Shown: positions 17,165 to 29,513 of the stretch, piece after piece
Layout of the letters: every line of letters begins with the position of its first letter
How positions within the stretch are numbered: position 1 is the first letter of the stretch
Assembly (NCBI RefSeq): GCF_007954405.1
Contig: NZ_CP042344.1
Coordinates: forward strand, 558,001 to 622,000
Reading direction: 5' to 3'
DNA: 64,000 bases
Source of the DNA: Comamonas flocculans
GTDB taxonomy: Bacteria > Pseudomonadota > Gammaproteobacteria > Burkholderiales > Burkholderiaceae_C
Notes under the pieces: generated by a model
The model's database searches: none
Told to the model about the DNA's origin: nothing
What the model saw: the letters and a program-made list of their open reading frames with translations, nothing else
Made by a program: the position numbers and the translations under genes

Positions 17165-17842
17165 TTACTTGCCGGCCGTCTTGCCGGTCTTTTTGGCGGC
17201 CACGCGCTGGGTGGCAGGCTTTTTGGCGGCAGGGGCATTGACCACCACGGTCTTGAGCGGAGCAGCTTTCTTCGCAGGCAGCTTTTTGGCTGCGGTGCTC
17301 TTGCCGCTGGCCGCAGCCTTTTTGGCGACTGCAGTCTTCCTGGCTGGGTTCTTGCTCGTGGCAGTCGCAGCGGCCTTGCGTGCGGGAGCCTTGTGCGCAG
17401 GCGTCTTGCGCGCGGGCGCAGGGGCGGCATCCGGTGACGTGACGGCGGTGCGCGGCTTGGCGGCGCCGAGCTTCATGCGCACGGGTTTTTCGCCCCAGAT
17501 TTCTTCCAGGCGGTAGTACTGGCGGATGGCCGGCTGCATGATGTGGCAGACGGCCGCGCCGCAGTCGATGATGATCCATTCGCCGTTGTCCTCGCCCTCG
17601 CTGCGCGGCTTGGCAAAGCCGGCATCACGCACCGCGTCGCGCACGCTGGCGGCCAGGGCCTTGGTCTGGCGGTTGGTGTTGCCGCTGGCAACGATCACGC
17701 GCTCGAACAGGGGCGAGAGGTGTTCGGTGTCGAACACCCGAATGTCCACCGCTTTCACGTCTTCCAGGCCGTCAACGATGGCGCGCTGCAGTTTGGTGAG
17801 GGATTTCTTGGCGGCAGCGTCCGTGGCGGGTGCAGTGGTCAT
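17165..17842 (-). CDS. rsfS: Ribosome silencing factor RsfS with a long Lys/Ala-rich tail
   Basis: Residues about 14-125 form the RsfS/Iojap domain: IVDGLEDVKAVDIRVFD, VASGNTNRQTKALA and NGEWIIIDCGAAVCHIM. RsfS binds L14 and blocks subunit joining during starvation. The protein is 225 residues, far longer than the usual 105-150. From about 129 to the end it is a low-complexity tail of AAKK, ARK and PAKK units resembling histone H1-like C-termini. The tail probably binds nucleic acid. It is in frame and uninterrupted, so it is not a frameshift artefact. Confidence 0.94.
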   Translation of the reverse strand: MTTAPATDAAAKKSLTKLQRAIVDGLEDVKAVDIRVFDTEHLSPLFERVIVASGNTNRQTKALAASVRDAVRDAGFAKPRSEGEDNGEWIIIDCGAAVCHIMQPAIRQYYRLEEIWGEKPVRMKLGAAKPRTAVTSPDAAPAPARKTPAHKAPARKAAATATSKNPARKTAVAKKAAASGKSTAAKKLPAKKAAPLKTVVVNAPAAKKPATQRVAAKKTGKTAGK

Positions 17843-17895
17843 CGATGGTGTGGGTTGGGTGGTTGAATGTGCACAGTGTGCAGGATTTGGCTTTT

Positions 17896-17950
17896 CAGAT
17901 CAAATTGGGCTCAAACGCCCGACTGGCAAGCGCTGGCAGCTATCAAATCC
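17896..17950. repeat. Dispersed palindromic intergenic repeat, copy 2
   Basis: TCAAACGCCC...CAAGCGCTGGCAGCTATCAA matches copy 1. It occupies the short hemF-rsfS junction, and the hemF stop codon (17943-17945) falls inside it. This is where nadD stands in related genomes. Confidence 0.7.
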
Positions 17951-18881
17951 AGGATCTTGGCTTGAGGAAATGGCTGGTCAGGCGCTCTTCGGGCGAACCC
18001 GCCGGCACCTTGTGGCGGTAGCTCCAGGCGGCCTGCGGCGGCATGGAAAGCAGGATGGATTCGGTGCGCCCGCCCGACTGCAGGCCGAAGTGGGTGCCGC
18101 GGTCCCAGACGAGGTTGAATTCGACATAGCGCCCCCGCCGATAGAGCTGGAAGGCCCGTTCGCGCTCCCCGTAGGGCATGTTCTTTCGTGCCTGCACGAT
18201 GGGCAGGTAGGCGGTCAGGAAGGCATCGCCCACGCTTTGCAGTATGGCAAAGCCCTGCTCGAAGCCGAGCTCGGAGAAGTCGTCGAAGAAGATGCCGCCG
18301 ATGCCGCGCTGCTCGCCCCGGTGCTTGTTGCAGAAGTATTCGTCGCACCAGCTCTTGAAGCGCGGATAGAGCTCGTCGCCGAAGGGCGCGAGCGCATCGC
18401 GGCAGACGCGGTGAAAGTGCACCGCGTCCTCCTCGAAGCCGTAGTAGGGCGTGAGGTCCATGCCGCCGCCGAACCAGCACACCGGCTCCTGCCCCGCATG
18501 GCCGGCCGCGATCATGCGCACGTTCATGTGCACCGTGGGCACGTAGGGGTTGCGCGGGTGGAAGACCAGCGACACGCCCATGGCCTCGAAGGGCGCGCCG
18601 GCGAGTTCGGGCCGGTGCTGGGTGGCCGAAGGCGGGAGCTGGGGGCCGCTCACGTCGGAAAAGCCGCAACCGGCGCGCTCGAACACCAGGCCGCCTTCGA
18701 TGATGCGGGTGATGCCGTTGCCCTGCAGCTTGTCGCCCGGGGCTTTCTCCCAGGCGTCGGAGATGGCGCGCGCGCCGCCCTCGCCCTCCACCTCCTGCAG
18801 CGCATTCATGATGCGCGCCTGCAAACCCACCAGGTAGCTGCGCACCGGCTGCACCGTGCCCGCAGGGTTGAATCGACTCAT
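17943..18881 (-). CDS. hemF: Oxygen-dependent coproporphyrinogen III oxidase
   Basis: A 312-residue Hem[26 protein letters not shown] and GGIFFDDF are the family signatures. It decarboxylates coproporphyrinogen III to protoporphyrinogen IX using O2. The ATG at 18881 overlaps the purD stop by four bases (ATGA), so the two are coupled; the longer upstream frame is not family-like. Haem supply is relevant to nirS and fccA in this window. Confidence 0.97.
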   Translation of the reverse strand: MSRFNPAGTVQPVRSYLVGLQARIMNALQEVEGEGGARAISDAWEKAPGDKLQGNGITRIIEGGLVFERAGCGFSDVSGPQLPPSATQHRPELAGAPFEAMGVSLVFHPRNPYVPTVHMNVRMIAAGHAGQEPVCWFGGGMDLTPYYGFEEDAVHFHRVCRDALAPFGDELYPRFKSWCDEYFCNKHRGEQRGIGGIFFDDFSELGFEQGFAILQSVGDAFLTAYLPIVQARKNMPYGERERAFQLYRRGRYVEFNLVWDRGTHFGLQSGGRTESILLSMPPQAAWSYRHKVPAGSPEERLTSHFLKPRSWI

Positions 18882-20152
18882 TTGATGGCCCTGTGTCCTA
18901 TGTCGTTGCGATATTGCGCGCCGTTGAAATGGATGCCGCGCACCACTTCGTAGGCGCGCTGCTGCGCCTGGCGCACGCTGTCGGCCAGTGCCGTCACGCA
19001 CAGCACGCGTCCGCCCGAGGTGCGCAGTGTGCCGTCTTCGAGCCGCGTGCCGGCATGAAAGACCATGGCGTCGTCCTGCTCTGGCGGGGTGCCGCTGATC
19101 GCGTCGCCCTTGCGCGGGCTTTCGGGGTAGCCGGCCGCGGCCATCACCACGCCCAGCGCCGTGCGCCGGTCCCACTGCAATTCGACGTCGGCGAGCTTGC
19201 CGTCCACCGCGGCGTTCAGCACGTCCAGCAGGTCGCTCTTGAGGCGCATCAGGATGGGCTGGGTTTCGGGGTCGCCCAGGCGGCAGTTGAATTCCAGCAC
19301 CTTGAGCTGGCCCTGCGCGTCGATCATCAGGCCGGCGTAGAGAAAGCCGGTGTAGGGCATGCCGTCCTTTTCCATGCCGCGCACCGCCGGCAGGATGACT
19401 TCGCGCATGGCGCGCGCGTGCACGTCGGCAGTGACCACGGGCGCGGGCGAATACGCGCCCATGCCGCCGGTATTGGGGCCTTCGTCGCCGTCCTTCAGGC
19501 GCTTGTGGTCCTGGCTGGTGGCCAGCGCCACCACGTCGCGCCCGTCCGAGAGCACGATGAAGCTGGCCTCTTCGCCCGCGAGGAACTCCTCGATGACGAC
19601 GCGCGCCGCGCCCTCTTGCGCGCCGGCGTAGCGGGCGTCGACCAGCATCGCGTCCACGGCGGCATGCGCCTGGGCCAGGCTAGTGGCCACCACCACGCCC
19701 TTGCCCGCGGCCAGGCCGTCGGCCTTGACGACCACGGGTGCGCCCAGGCGCTCAATGAAGGCATGGGCCGCTTCGGGGTCGGAGAAGACGTCGTAATTGG
19801 CCGTGGGGATGCCATGGCGGCGCATGAAGGCCTTGGAAAAGGCCTTGGAGCTTTCCAGCTGCGCCCCCGCCTGCGTCGGGCCGAAGATGCGCAGGCCCCT
19901 GGCGCGAAACAGGTCGACCACACCGGCGGCCAGCGGTGCCTCTGGGCCGACCACGGTCAGGCCGATCTTGTTGTCCTGCGCCCAGTCGGCCAGTTGCTGC
20001 ACATCGGTGATGGGCAGGTTTTCCAGCCGGGGCGACAGCTGCGTGCCGCCGTTGCCCGGCGCCACATACACCATGCTGGCCTTGGGCGAGTCCACCAGCT
20101 TCCAGGCCAGCGCGTGCTCGCGCCCGCCGCCGCCGATCACGAGGATTTTCAT
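18878..20152 (-). CDS. purD: Phosphoribosylamine-glycine ligase (GAR synthetase)
   Basis: A 424-residue ATP-grasp ligase. It begins [19 protein letters not shown] and continues with [19 protein letters not shown] and [11 protein letters not shown]. Purine synthesis step two. [13 protein letters not shown] near residue 280 is the metal-binding signature. It lies 27 bp downstream of yebC and overlaps hemF. Confidence 0.97.
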   Translation of the reverse strand: MKILVIGGGGREHALAWKLVDSPKASMVYVAPGNGGTQLSPRLENLPITDVQQLADWAQDNKIGLTVVGPEAPLAAGVVDLFRARGLRIFGPTQAGAQLESSKAFSKAFMRRHGIPTANYDVFSDPEAAHAFIERLGAPVVVKADGLAAGKGVVVATSLAQAHAAVDAMLVDARYAGAQEGAARVVIEEFLAGEEASFIVLSDGRDVVALATSQDHKRLKDGDEGPNTGGMGAYSPAPVVTADVHARAMREVILPAVRGMEKDGMPYTGFLYAGLMIDAQGQLKVLEFNCRLGDPETQPILMRLKSDLLDVLNAAVDGKLADVELQWDRRTALGVVMAAAGYPESPRKGDAISGTPPEQDDAMVFHAGTRLEDGTLRTSGGRVLCVTALADSVRQAQQRAYEVVRGIHFNGAQYRNDIGHRAIK

Positions 20153-20179
20153 GGGGTCCGGTCCGGCTGACGCGGCGCC

Positions 20180-20899
20180 TCACAGCGCCGCGTTGTGGTA
20201 GACGTTTTGCACATCGTCCAGGTCTTCGATCACGTCCAGGAGCTTCTGCATGCGCTCGGCGTCCTCGCCCGCAAGCTCGATGGTGTTTTCCGCGCGCATG
20301 GTCACCTCGGCCACCTCCGGGTTCAGCCCCGCCTCCTGCAAGGCCTGCCTCACGGCCTCGAAGTCGCCCGGCTCGGACAGCACCTCGATGGCGCCCTCCT
20401 CGTCGGTGATCACGTCGTCCGCGCCGGCTTCCAGCGCCACTTCCATCACCTTTTCCTCATCGGTGCCGGGCGCGAATACCAGCTGGCCGCAGTGGCGGAA
20501 CTGGAAGGCCACCGAACCTTCGGTGCCCAGGTTGCCGCCGTGCTTGCTGAAGGCGTGGCGCACGTCGGCCACGGTGCGCACGCGGTTGTCGGTCATGGTG
20601 TCCACGATGATGGCGGCGCCCCCTATGCCGTAGCCTTCGTAGCGGATCTCCTCGTAGGTCACGCCTTCGAGGTTGCCCGTGGCCTTGTCGATGTTGCGCT
20701 TGATGGTGTCGGCCGGCATGTTGGCCGCCTTGGCCTTGTCGATCGCCAGACGCAGGCGCGGGTTGGCGCTGGGGTCGCCCCCGCCGGCACGCGCAGCCAC
20801 CATGATCTCGCGCACCACGCGGGTCCAGATGCGCTGGCGCTTTTCATCCTGGCGCCCCTTGCGGTGCTGGATGTTGGCCCATTTGCTGTGTCCTGCCAC
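20180..20899 (-). CDS. yebC: YebC/PmpR-family translation/regulatory protein, GTG start
   Basis: A 239-residue YebC/TACO1-family protein. Every member starts [15 protein letters not shown]; here that segment is opened by GTG at 20899, with GGAAGGA about 7 bases upstream. [14 protein letters not shown] and [14 protein letters not shown] are further family blocks. Family members act as transcription regulators or help ribosomes through proline stretches. First gene of the yebC-purD-hemF run, divergent from the HerA-like ATPase gene (63 bp). Confidence 0.95.
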   Translation of the reverse strand: MAGHSKWANIQHRKGRQDEKRQRIWTRVVREIMVAARAGGGDPSANPRLRLAIDKAKAANMPADTIKRNIDKATGNLEGVTYEEIRYEGYGIGGAAIIVDTMTDNRVRTVADVRHAFSKHGGNLGTEGSVAFQFRHCGQLVFAPGTDEEKVMEVALEAGADDVITDEEGAIEVLSEPGDFEAVRQALQEAGLNPEVAEVTMRAENTIELAGEDAERMQKLLDVIEDLDDVQNVYHNAAL

Positions 20900-20962
20900 A
20901 ACGTCTTCCTTCCAACTACTCTGGTTTAATCTGCAGCCTGTGATTCTACTTTTGAGCATGTC

Positions 20963-22471
20963 ATGGCCGAGCCCATCCTGCTAGCACAACACGGCAGCAC
21001 CCAATGCAGGCTGTTGCCCGGCCTTGCCAACCGGCATGGCCTGATCACCGGCGCCACCGGCACCGGCAAGACGGTGACCCTGCAGACCCTGGCCGAGCAG
21101 TTTTCCGCGATCGGCGTGCCGGTCTTCATGGCCGACGTCAAGGGGGACCTTGCCGGCATCAGTCAGAAGGGCCAAATCGGCGGCAAGCTGGCCAAGGTGA
21201 TTGCCGAGCGCGGCCTGCCCGCGCCCGCGCCCGTGGCCTGCCCCACCACGCTGTGGGACGTGTTCGGCCAGCAGGGCCATCCGGTGCGCGCCACCATCTC
21301 GGACATGGGGCCGCTGCTGCTGGCGCGCATGCTGGACCTGAACGACACGCAAACCGGCGTGCTCAACCTGGTCTTCAAGATCGCCGACGACAACGGCCTG
21401 CTGCTGCTGGACCTGAAAGACCTGCGCGCCATGCTGCAGCACGTGGGCGACAACGCGAAGAACTTCACGACGCGGTACGGCAACATCAGCAGCGCCAGCA
21501 TAGGCGCCATCCAGCGTGGCCTGATGCAGATCGAGACGCAGGGCGGCGACAAGTTCTTCGGCGAGCCCATGCTCGACATCGAGGACTTCATGCAGACGGT
21601 GGGCGGCAAGGGCGTGATCAACATCCTGGCCGCCGACAAGCTGATGAACGCGCCGCGCCTGTATGCCAGCTTCCTGCTGTGGATGCTCTCCGAGCTGTTC
21701 GAGCGCCTGCCCGAGATCGGCGACCCGGATAAACCCAAGCTGGTGTTCTTCTTCGACGAGGCCCACCTGCTGTTTGCCGACGCGCCCAAGGTGCTGGTGG
21801 AGCGCATCGAGCTCGTCGTGCGCCTGGTGCGCTCCAAGGGCGTGGGCGTGTACTTCGCGACGCAAAACCCGCTGGACATTCCCGACACCGTGCTGGCGCA
21901 ACTGGGCAACCGCGTGCAGCACGCGCTGCGCGCCTTCACCCCGCGCGACCAGAAGGCGGTCAAGGCCACGGCCAGCACCATGCGGCCCAAGGCGGGGCTC
22001 GATATCGAGGCGGCGATCACCGAACTGGCCGTGGGCGAAGCCCTCGTGAGCCTGCTGGACGCCAAGGGGCGCCCGAGCGAGACCGAGCGCGTCTACGTGC
22101 TGCCGCCGGGCAGCCAGCTCGGGCCGATCACGGTCGAACAACGCCAGGCACTGGTCAAGAATTCCCTCGTCGCCGGCAGCTACGACACGCCGGTGGACCG
22201 CGAATCGGCCTATGAAATGCTGGCCGCGCGCGGCGCGCAAGCCACCGGCGTCGGCGCGCCCGCCGACGGTGCGGCGGCGCCGGCCCAGGGCGGCGGCATG
22301 TTCGACGGCATAGGCACCATGGTCAAGGAAGCGCTGTTCGGCCGCACCGGCCCGCGCGGCGGACAGTACGACGGCCTGGTGCAGAACGTCATCAAGGGCG
22401 AAGCCCGGCGCATGGGCCGCGAGCTGCTGCGCGGCGCGCTGGGCAGCCTGATCGGCGGCAAGCGCCGCTGA
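20963..22471 (+). CDS. HerA/YjgR-like ATPase (DUF853 family)
   Basis: A 502-residue P-loop protein. Walker A is [12 protein letters not shown] (about 30-41) and Walker B is [12 protein letters not shown]. The middle has [20 protein letters not shown] and the C-terminus the glycine-rich GALFG-type tail ending [10 protein letters not shown]. This is the YjgR family, related to the HerA-FtsK translocases. A DNA-linked role is likely but the biological function of YjgR is not established. Confidence 0.9.
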   Translation: MAEPILLAQHGSTQCRLLPGLANRHGLITGATGTGKTVTLQTLAEQFSAIGVPVFMADVKGDLAGISQKGQIGGKLAKVIAERGLPAPAPVACPTTLWDVFGQQGHPVRATISDMGPLLLARMLDLNDTQTGVLNLVFKIADDNGLLLLDLKDLRAMLQHVGDNAKNFTTRYGNISSASIGAIQRGLMQIETQGGDKFFGEPMLDIEDFMQTVGGKGVINILAADKLMNAPRLYASFLLWMLSELFERLPEIGDPDKPKLVFFFDEAHLLFADAPKVLVERIELVVRLVRSKGVGVYFATQNPLDIPDTVLAQLGNRVQHALRAFTPRDQKAVKATASTMRPKAGLDIEAAITELAVGEALVSLLDAKGRPSETERVYVLPPGSQLGPITVEQRQALVKNSLVAGSYDTPVDRESAYEMLAARGAQATGVGAPADGAAAPAQGGGMFDGIGTMVKEALFGRTGPRGGQYDGLVQNVIKGEARRMGRELLRGALGSLIGGKRR

Positions 22472-22503
22472 GCACCGCAAGCGACAACCCCGGACGACCT
22501 GCC

Positions 22504-23337
22504 ATGCACTGCTTCGAACTCGGCATCGACGAGGGCATTGCCCACCTGATGCTCCATCGCCCCGAGGCCTTCAACACCATGGGGCCGCGCTTCTGGCGCG
22601 AGCTCGACGAGGTGCTCGACACGCTGCACCGCGGCAACGGAGCGCGCGTGCTGCTCATCAGCAGCACCGGCAAGCATTTCAGCGCGGGCATGGCGCTGGA
22701 GGTGTTCGACTCGGCCCTGGCGCTGGACGACGCCAGTGCCGCCGCGCGCGCCGCCATACCAGAGCAGCTGGCCGAGCTGCAGCACACCTTCAGCCGGCTG
22801 GAAAGCCTGCGCATTCCGGTGATCGCCGCCATCCAGGGCGGCTGCGTGGGCGGCGCGCTGGACCTGGTGACCGCCGCCTGCCTGCGCTATGCCACGCGCG
22901 ACGCCTTCTTCTGCGTCCAGGAGATCAACATCGGCATGGTGGCCGACGTGGGCACCCTGCAGCGCCTGCCCAAGCTCATCCCGCCGGGTGTGGCGCGCGA
23001 GATGGCCTACACCGGGCGGCGCCTGCCGGCCGAGCGCGCTCTGGCCTTGGGCCTGGTCAATGAGGTCTTCGACACCCAGGAAGCGATGCTGGCCGCCGCG
23101 CTGCAGTGCGCGCGCGAGATTGCCGCCAAGCCGCCCGTGGCCGTCTGGGCCAGCAAGCAGGCGCTGAACCATGCGCGCGACCACAGCGTGCACGACAGCC
23201 TGCAGCAGATGGGCTGGCTGCAAGGCATGGTGTGGAGCACCGCCCAGGTGCACGAGGCGCTGCGCGCCCACCAGGAAAAGCGCCCCGGCCGCTTCGATCC
23301 GCTGGCCCCATTGACAAGATTCACCGATGGGGCATAA
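22504..23337 (+). CDS. Delta3,5-delta2,4-dienoyl-CoA isomerase-like crotonase
   Basis: A 277-residue crotonase-fold protein. The oxyanion-hole segment is KHFSAGM (57-63) and QGGCVGGALDL follows. The three acidic residues of eukaryotic Ech1 are kept with the same spacing: D120, E140 (QEINIG) and D148 (VADVGT). This supports isomerisation of dienoyl-CoA in beta-oxidation of unsaturated fatty acids, rather than plain enoyl-CoA hydration. It stands alone, without other beta-oxidation genes nearby. Confidence 0.85.
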   Translation: MHCFELGIDEGIAHLMLHRPEAFNTMGPRFWRELDEVLDTLHRGNGARVLLISSTGKHFSAGMALEVFDSALALDDASAAARAAIPEQLAELQHTFSRLESLRIPVIAAIQGGCVGGALDLVTAACLRYATRDAFFCVQEINIGMVADVGTLQRLPKLIPPGVAREMAYTGRRLPAERALALGLVNEVFDTQEAMLAAALQCAREIAAKPPVAVWASKQALNHARDHSVHDSLQQMGWLQGMVWSTAQVHEALRAHQEKRPGRFDPLAPLTRFTDGA

Positions 23338-23353
23338 AACCGGGCAGCTTCCT

Positions 23354-23404
23354 GTTTTCATAGCTGTCAGCGCTTTATCCATGGGCGCTGGAGCAGGTTT
23401 TGAT
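23354..23404. repeat. Dispersed palindromic intergenic repeat, copy 3
   Basis: TTTTCATAGCTGTCAGCGCTTTATCCATGGGCGCTGGAGCAGGTTTTGATA-type arrangement, degenerate relative to copies 1 and 2. It lies between the isomerase and dehydratase genes. Confidence 0.55.
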
Positions 23405-23429
23405 ACCCAAACTGAACCTCGTTGATGCC

Positions 23430-24404
23430 ATGCCCACGCCCGCCATGCCCCTACCCACCCCTTCGGATGTCCTGGCCGCAGCCCGCGTGCTCGAAGGCGT
23501 GGCGCACCGCACGCCGGTGCTGCGCTCCACCACCATAGACCGGCTGTTTGGCGCGGCGCTGTACTTCAAGTGCGAGAACCTGCAGCGCACCGGCTCCTTC
23601 AAGTTCCGCGGTGCCTACTGCGCGCTGGCGCAGCTGGAGCGGCAGCAGCGCGGCAAGGGCGTGCTGGCCTATTCGTCGGGCAACCACGCGCAGGCGGTGG
23701 CGCTGGCCGCGAGCCTGCACGACACCGAGGCGCTCATCGTCATGCCCGAAGACGCCAGCGCCGCCAAGCTCGCGGCCACGCGCGGCTACGGCGCGCAGGT
23801 GGTGACCTACCGGCGCGAGCAGGAAGACCGCGAGGCCCTGAGCCAGCGGCTGGCACACGAACGCCAGCTGGGCATCGTGCCGCCATCGGACCACCCGGCC
23901 ATCATTGCCGGGCACGGCACGGCGGTGCTGGAGCTGCTGCAGCAAGTGCCCAGGCTCGACTACCTCTTCGTGCCCGTGGGCGGCGGCGGCCTGCTCGCCG
24001 GCAGCCTGCTGGCGGTGCGCGCCGCCGCCAGCAACTGCGAGGTGTTCGGCGTGCAGCCCGAAGCGGCCGGCCACGCCAGCCGCTCGCTGGCCAGCGGCCA
24101 GATCATCACCGTGACGCACCCGCGCACCATTGCCGACGCGGCGCAGACGCCGGCGCTGGCGCCCACCGCTTTCGAAGTCATCCGCCAGGCCACGCCGCAG
24201 ATCCTGTCGGCATCGGACCCGCAGATGCTGGACGCCCTGCGCTTTCTGGCTCAGCGCATGAAGCTGGTGGCCGAACCCACCGGGGCGCTGGCCTTTGCCG
24301 GCGCGCAGAGCGGCGCGGTGGACCTGCATGGCAAGCGCGTGGGCATCGTCATCAGCGGCGGCAACGTGGACCTGTCGCGCTACGCCCGTTTCATTTCCGA
24401 CTGA
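23430..24404 (+). CDS. PLP-dependent threonine/serine dehydratase-like enzyme
   Basis: A 324-residue fold-type II PLP enzyme. GSFKFRGA carries the Schiff-base lysine, YSSGNHAQAVA the substrate loop and VGGGGLLAG the phosphate-binding glycines. It lacks the ACT-like domain of biosynthetic IlvA, so it resembles catabolic threonine dehydratase, serine racemase or 3-hydroxyaspartate dehydratase. The start at 23430 is the first ATG; an upstream TTG at 23400 lies in the dispersed repeat. The gene upp follows after 27 bp. Confidence 0.88.
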   Translation: MPTPAMPLPTPSDVLAAARVLEGVAHRTPVLRSTTIDRLFGAALYFKCENLQRTGSFKFRGAYCALAQLERQQRGKGVLAYSSGNHAQAVALAASLHDTEALIVMPEDASAAKLAATRGYGAQVVTYRREQEDREALSQRLAHERQLGIVPPSDHPAIIAGHGTAVLELLQQVPRLDYLFVPVGGGGLLAGSLLAVRAAASNCEVFGVQPEAAGHASRSLASGQIITVTHPRTIADAAQTPALAPTAFEVIRQATPQILSASDPQMLDALRFLAQRMKLVAEPTGALAFAGAQSGAVDLHGKRVGIVISGGNVDLSRYARFISD

Positions 24405-24431
24405 GCTTCATCGCCCTTTTTCCCCTTTCTC

Positions 24432-25061
<630 letters not shown>

Positions 25062-25138
25062 CCTGCCCGGGCCACACCCGCGAGTCCGACTGCGCGGTGT
25101 TCACCCGCCGGCGCCTGGCGCTGCCCGCTGCGCTCCGT

Positions 25139-25168
25139 AAAAAAAAGGCCGACATCGCTGTCGGCCTT
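25139..25168 (-). terminator. Intrinsic terminator downstream of nirS
   Basis: A perfect 10-bp stem, AAGGCCGACA (25145-25154) with TGTCGGCCTT (25159-25168) and a four-base loop. Read on the minus strand it is followed by a run of eight T. It lies 45 bases past the nirS stop. Confidence 0.9.
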
Positions 25169-25212
25169 CGGGGTGCAGGCGGCCTGCGGCGCGTGCGCCG
25201 CAGGCCACGCGC

Positions 25213-27024
<1,812 letters not shown>

Positions 27025-27053
27025 TTATCCGTATGGTTTGCCAAACTACTTGA

Positions 27054-27103
27054 AAAGGTATACCAAAAAATTCTGCCTTTAGTCACAAGGGTAATACCTT
27101 TGT
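27054..27103. promoter_or_regulatory. Dyad symmetries in the nirS / TonB-receptor divergent region
   Basis: This A/T-rich stretch lies between the divergent nirS and receptor genes. AAAGGTAT (27054-27061) and ATACCTTT (27094-27101) form one inverted repeat. ACAAGGGT-AAT-ACCTTTGT (27085-27103) is a local palindrome with one mismatch and closely resembles the perfect palindrome before fccAB (59934-59951). Candidate operators for one or both genes; the regulator is unknown. Confidence 0.5.
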
Positions 27104-27171
27104 ACAACCTGCAGTTGATGCTAGGGTTTACCCCTGAATCCTTTCCCCCGATTCTCATCCTCCGCCGCACC

Positions 27172-29421
27172 ATGAAACCCCAGCCCCACCCCTGCCGGTC
27201 GCCGCTGCATCTGCATGCCCTGGCGTTCACCAGCCTGCTTGCCTGCGCACTCCCCAGCCCCGCACTGGCCCAGAGCACCGCCAGCGCCCCGCTCCCGTCC
27301 ATGGTGGTCAGCGGATCGATGCAGGAGCAGCCTGTGGATGACCTGCCACAGTCCATCGACGTGATCACCGCCGGGCAGCTCGAGGAGCAGCAAAGCCAGA
27401 GCCTGCGCGACGCCCTGCAGGACCTGCCCAACACCTCGGTGCGCACCGCGCCGGCGCGGCTGGCCGTGGGCGCGTCCTCATCGGCCTTTGCGCGCGATGG
27501 CAATACGGGCATCAACATCCGCGGCATCGGCGGCAACCGTGTGCTCATGACGGTGGATGGCATCCGCATGCCGCGCAGCTATGTTTCGCGCTCGGCCATC
27601 TTCGATCGCGAATACCTCTCGCTGGAGCTGTTCAAGCGCATCGAACTGCTGCGCGGGCCGGCCTCGGCGCTCTATGGCTCGGACGGCCTGGCCGGCGTAG
27701 TCAACTTCGTGACGCTCGATCCGCAGGATTTCCTGGGCGAGGACCGGACCCTGGGCGGGCGCGTTGCCGTGCAATACGGCAGCGAGGACGATGGCAAGCT
27801 GCTGGCCGGCACGCTAGCCGGCAAGGCGAGCGAGAGCGCGCAATGGATGCTGACCGCGCAGCTGCGCCGCGCCCATGCACCCAAGACCATGGGCGACAAC
27901 GACGCTCCCGACAGCCGGCGCACCCGCGCCAACCCGCAGGACGACGGCGACCAGGCGCTGCTGGCCAAGGTGGTGCTCAGCCCCGGTGGCGGCCAGCGCC
28001 ACGTGCTCGGCTTCGAGCACGTGAACCGCGATTCCGACGTGGCACTGCTGTCCAGCCGCACGCCGCAGCCTTCCAAGCCTGCCGACGTGCTCGGCGAGAG
28101 CTCGCGCTACGACGCCGCGCGCAACCGCATTACCTGGGATGCGCGCTACGACGTGGCAAGCGGCTGGGCCGACCAGGTGCGCACCATCGTGGCTGCGCAG
28201 CAGGGCAAGTCGCGCCGCGTGGGCACGAGCGACCTGAACAGTGGCGTGCACCGCGTGCGCGACAACCGCTACCAGGAGCGCCTGTGGCAGCTGGGCCTGC
28301 AGGCCGAAAAGGTGTTGCGCGCGGGCGAATGGACGCACCGCCTGGCGTATGGCGCGGAGTACACGCGCAACCACATCAGCAACCTCTACGACGGCCTGGC
28401 CCCGCTGGCGCCGGACGTGTTTCCGCTCAAGCGCTTTCCCGACACGCGCGAGAGCACCAGCGCGCTGTACCTGCAGGACGAAACCGTCTGGGGCGACTGG
28501 ACCTTCACGCCCGGCCTGCGCATCGACCACTTTGCCATCGACGTGACCAGCCAGAGCGGCTTTTACCCGCCGGCGGCGCAGCCGGGCAAGTCGCTGTCCA
28601 AGGCGGCCGTGCTGCCCAAGCTGGGCGTGCTCTGGCGCGCCAGCTCCGAATGGAGCCTGTTCGGCCAGTATTCGCAGGGACTGCGCGCACCCGAGCCGGG
28701 CCAGCTCAACGACCATTTCGAGGCGGTGGTGCCGGGCGCGCGCGTGGTCATCCAGCCCAATCCCAACCTGCAGCCCGAGCGCAGCCGCGGCCTGGAGATC
28801 GGTGCGCGCGCACGCTTGGAGCGCCTGAAGCTGGATGCGACGGCCTTCGTCAACGACTATTCCAACCTCATCGTGGACGCCGAGTTCATCCAGGAAGTGG
28901 GCACCACGCGCTACTTCCAGTCGGTGAACATCGGGCGCGCCCGCATCCACGGCTTCGAGCTCAAGGGCAGCTACGACTGGGGCGTGCTGGGCCAGGGGCG
29001 CCTGTCGAGCACCTTTTCCTGGGGCATGGCGCGCGGCAAGAACCGCGAAACCGGCCAGCCGCTGAACTCGGTCGATCCGGCCCAGGCCACGCTGGGCGTG
29101 CGCTACGACACCGCGCCCTGGTCGCTGTGGGCGAATCTGCGCTACCGCCAGGCCAAGAGGCCGGGGGACATCGACAACAGCGCCATCTTCAACTCCAAGC
29201 CCGACGTGCAGTTCGCCACGCCCTCCTTCACCACGCTGGACGTGGGCGGGCAATGGCGCCTGGCCAAGGACACCCGCCTGAACCTGGCGATCCACAACCT
29301 GACCAACCGCAAGTACTGGCTCTGGTCGGACGTGTACGGCCAGTCGGCGAGTTCGGCGGTGCTGGACGCCTATACCCAGCCCGGACGCAGCCTGCGGGTA
29401 TCGCTGGTCAAGGATTTCTGA
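27172..29421 (+). CDS. TonB-dependent outer-membrane receptor, haem/haemoglobin type
   Basis: A 749-residue receptor with a signal peptide ending PALAQS near 33. The TonB box region is SMVVSGS; then comes the plug (INIRGIGGNRVLMTVDGIR, LRGPASALYGSDGLAGVVNF) and a beta-barrel ending in the terminal Phe of RVSLVKDF. SQGLRAPEPGQLND followed by NPNLQPERSRGLEIG corresponds to the FRAP and NPNL motifs of haem receptors, here with Leu for Phe. Likely imports haem or haem-protein iron. The start at 27172 follows from the signal peptide. Divergent from nirS, a haem enzyme. Confidence 0.88.
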   Translation: MKPQPHPCRSPLHLHALAFTSLLACALPSPALAQSTASAPLPSMVVSGSMQEQPVDDLPQSIDVITAGQLEEQQSQSLRDALQDLPNTSVRTAPARLAVGASSSAFARDGNTGINIRGIGGNRVLMTVDGIRMPRSYVSRSAIFDREYLSLELFKRIELLRGPASALYGSDGLAGVVNFVTLDPQDFLGEDRTLGGRVAVQYGSEDDGKLLAGTLAGKASESAQWMLTAQLRRAHAPKTMGDNDAPDSRRTRANPQDDGDQALLAKVVLSPGGGQRHVLGFEHVNRDSDVALLSSRTPQPSKPADVLGESSRYDAARNRITWDARYDVASGWADQVRTIVAAQQGKSRRVGTSDLNSGVHRVRDNRYQERLWQLGLQAEKVLRAGEWTHRLAYGAEYTRNHISNLYDGLAPLAPDVFPLKRFPDTRESTSALYLQDETVWGDWTFTPGLRIDHFAIDVTSQSGFYPPAAQPGKSLSKAAVLPKLGVLWRASSEWSLFGQYSQGLRAPEPGQLNDHFEAVVPGARVVIQPNPNLQPERSRGLEIGARARLERLKLDATAFVNDYSNLIVDAEFIQEVGTTRYFQSVNIGRARIHGFELKGSYDWGVLGQGRLSSTFSWGMARGKNRETGQPLNSVDPAQATLGVRYDTAPWSLWANLRYRQAKRPGDIDNSAIFNSKPDVQFATPSFTTLDVGGQWRLAKDTRLNLAIHNLTNRKYWLWSDVYGQSASSAVLDAYTQPGRSLRVSLVKDF

Positions 29422-29440
29422 GTCGGGCAGGAATCAAGAG

Positions 29441-29493
29441 TAGAAATCGGCCCAAACGCTTACTGGTCGGGCGCTACAGGCTATCTCTTTTGA
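29441..29493. repeat. Dispersed palindromic intergenic repeat, copy 4
   Basis: GAAATCGGCCCAAACGCTTACTGG followed by CGGGCGCTACAGGCTATCTCTTTTGA, a diverged copy. It lies between the convergent receptor and rnhA genes. Confidence 0.55.
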
Positions 29494-29513
29494 AGAGCGC
29501 ATCCCGCCGGTGT

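Noticed and set aside
27035..27056. FNR/NnrR-type site before nirS (TTGCCAAACTACTTGAA)
   Set aside because: It has no proper dyad symmetry; only isolated TTG/TTGA fragments are present.
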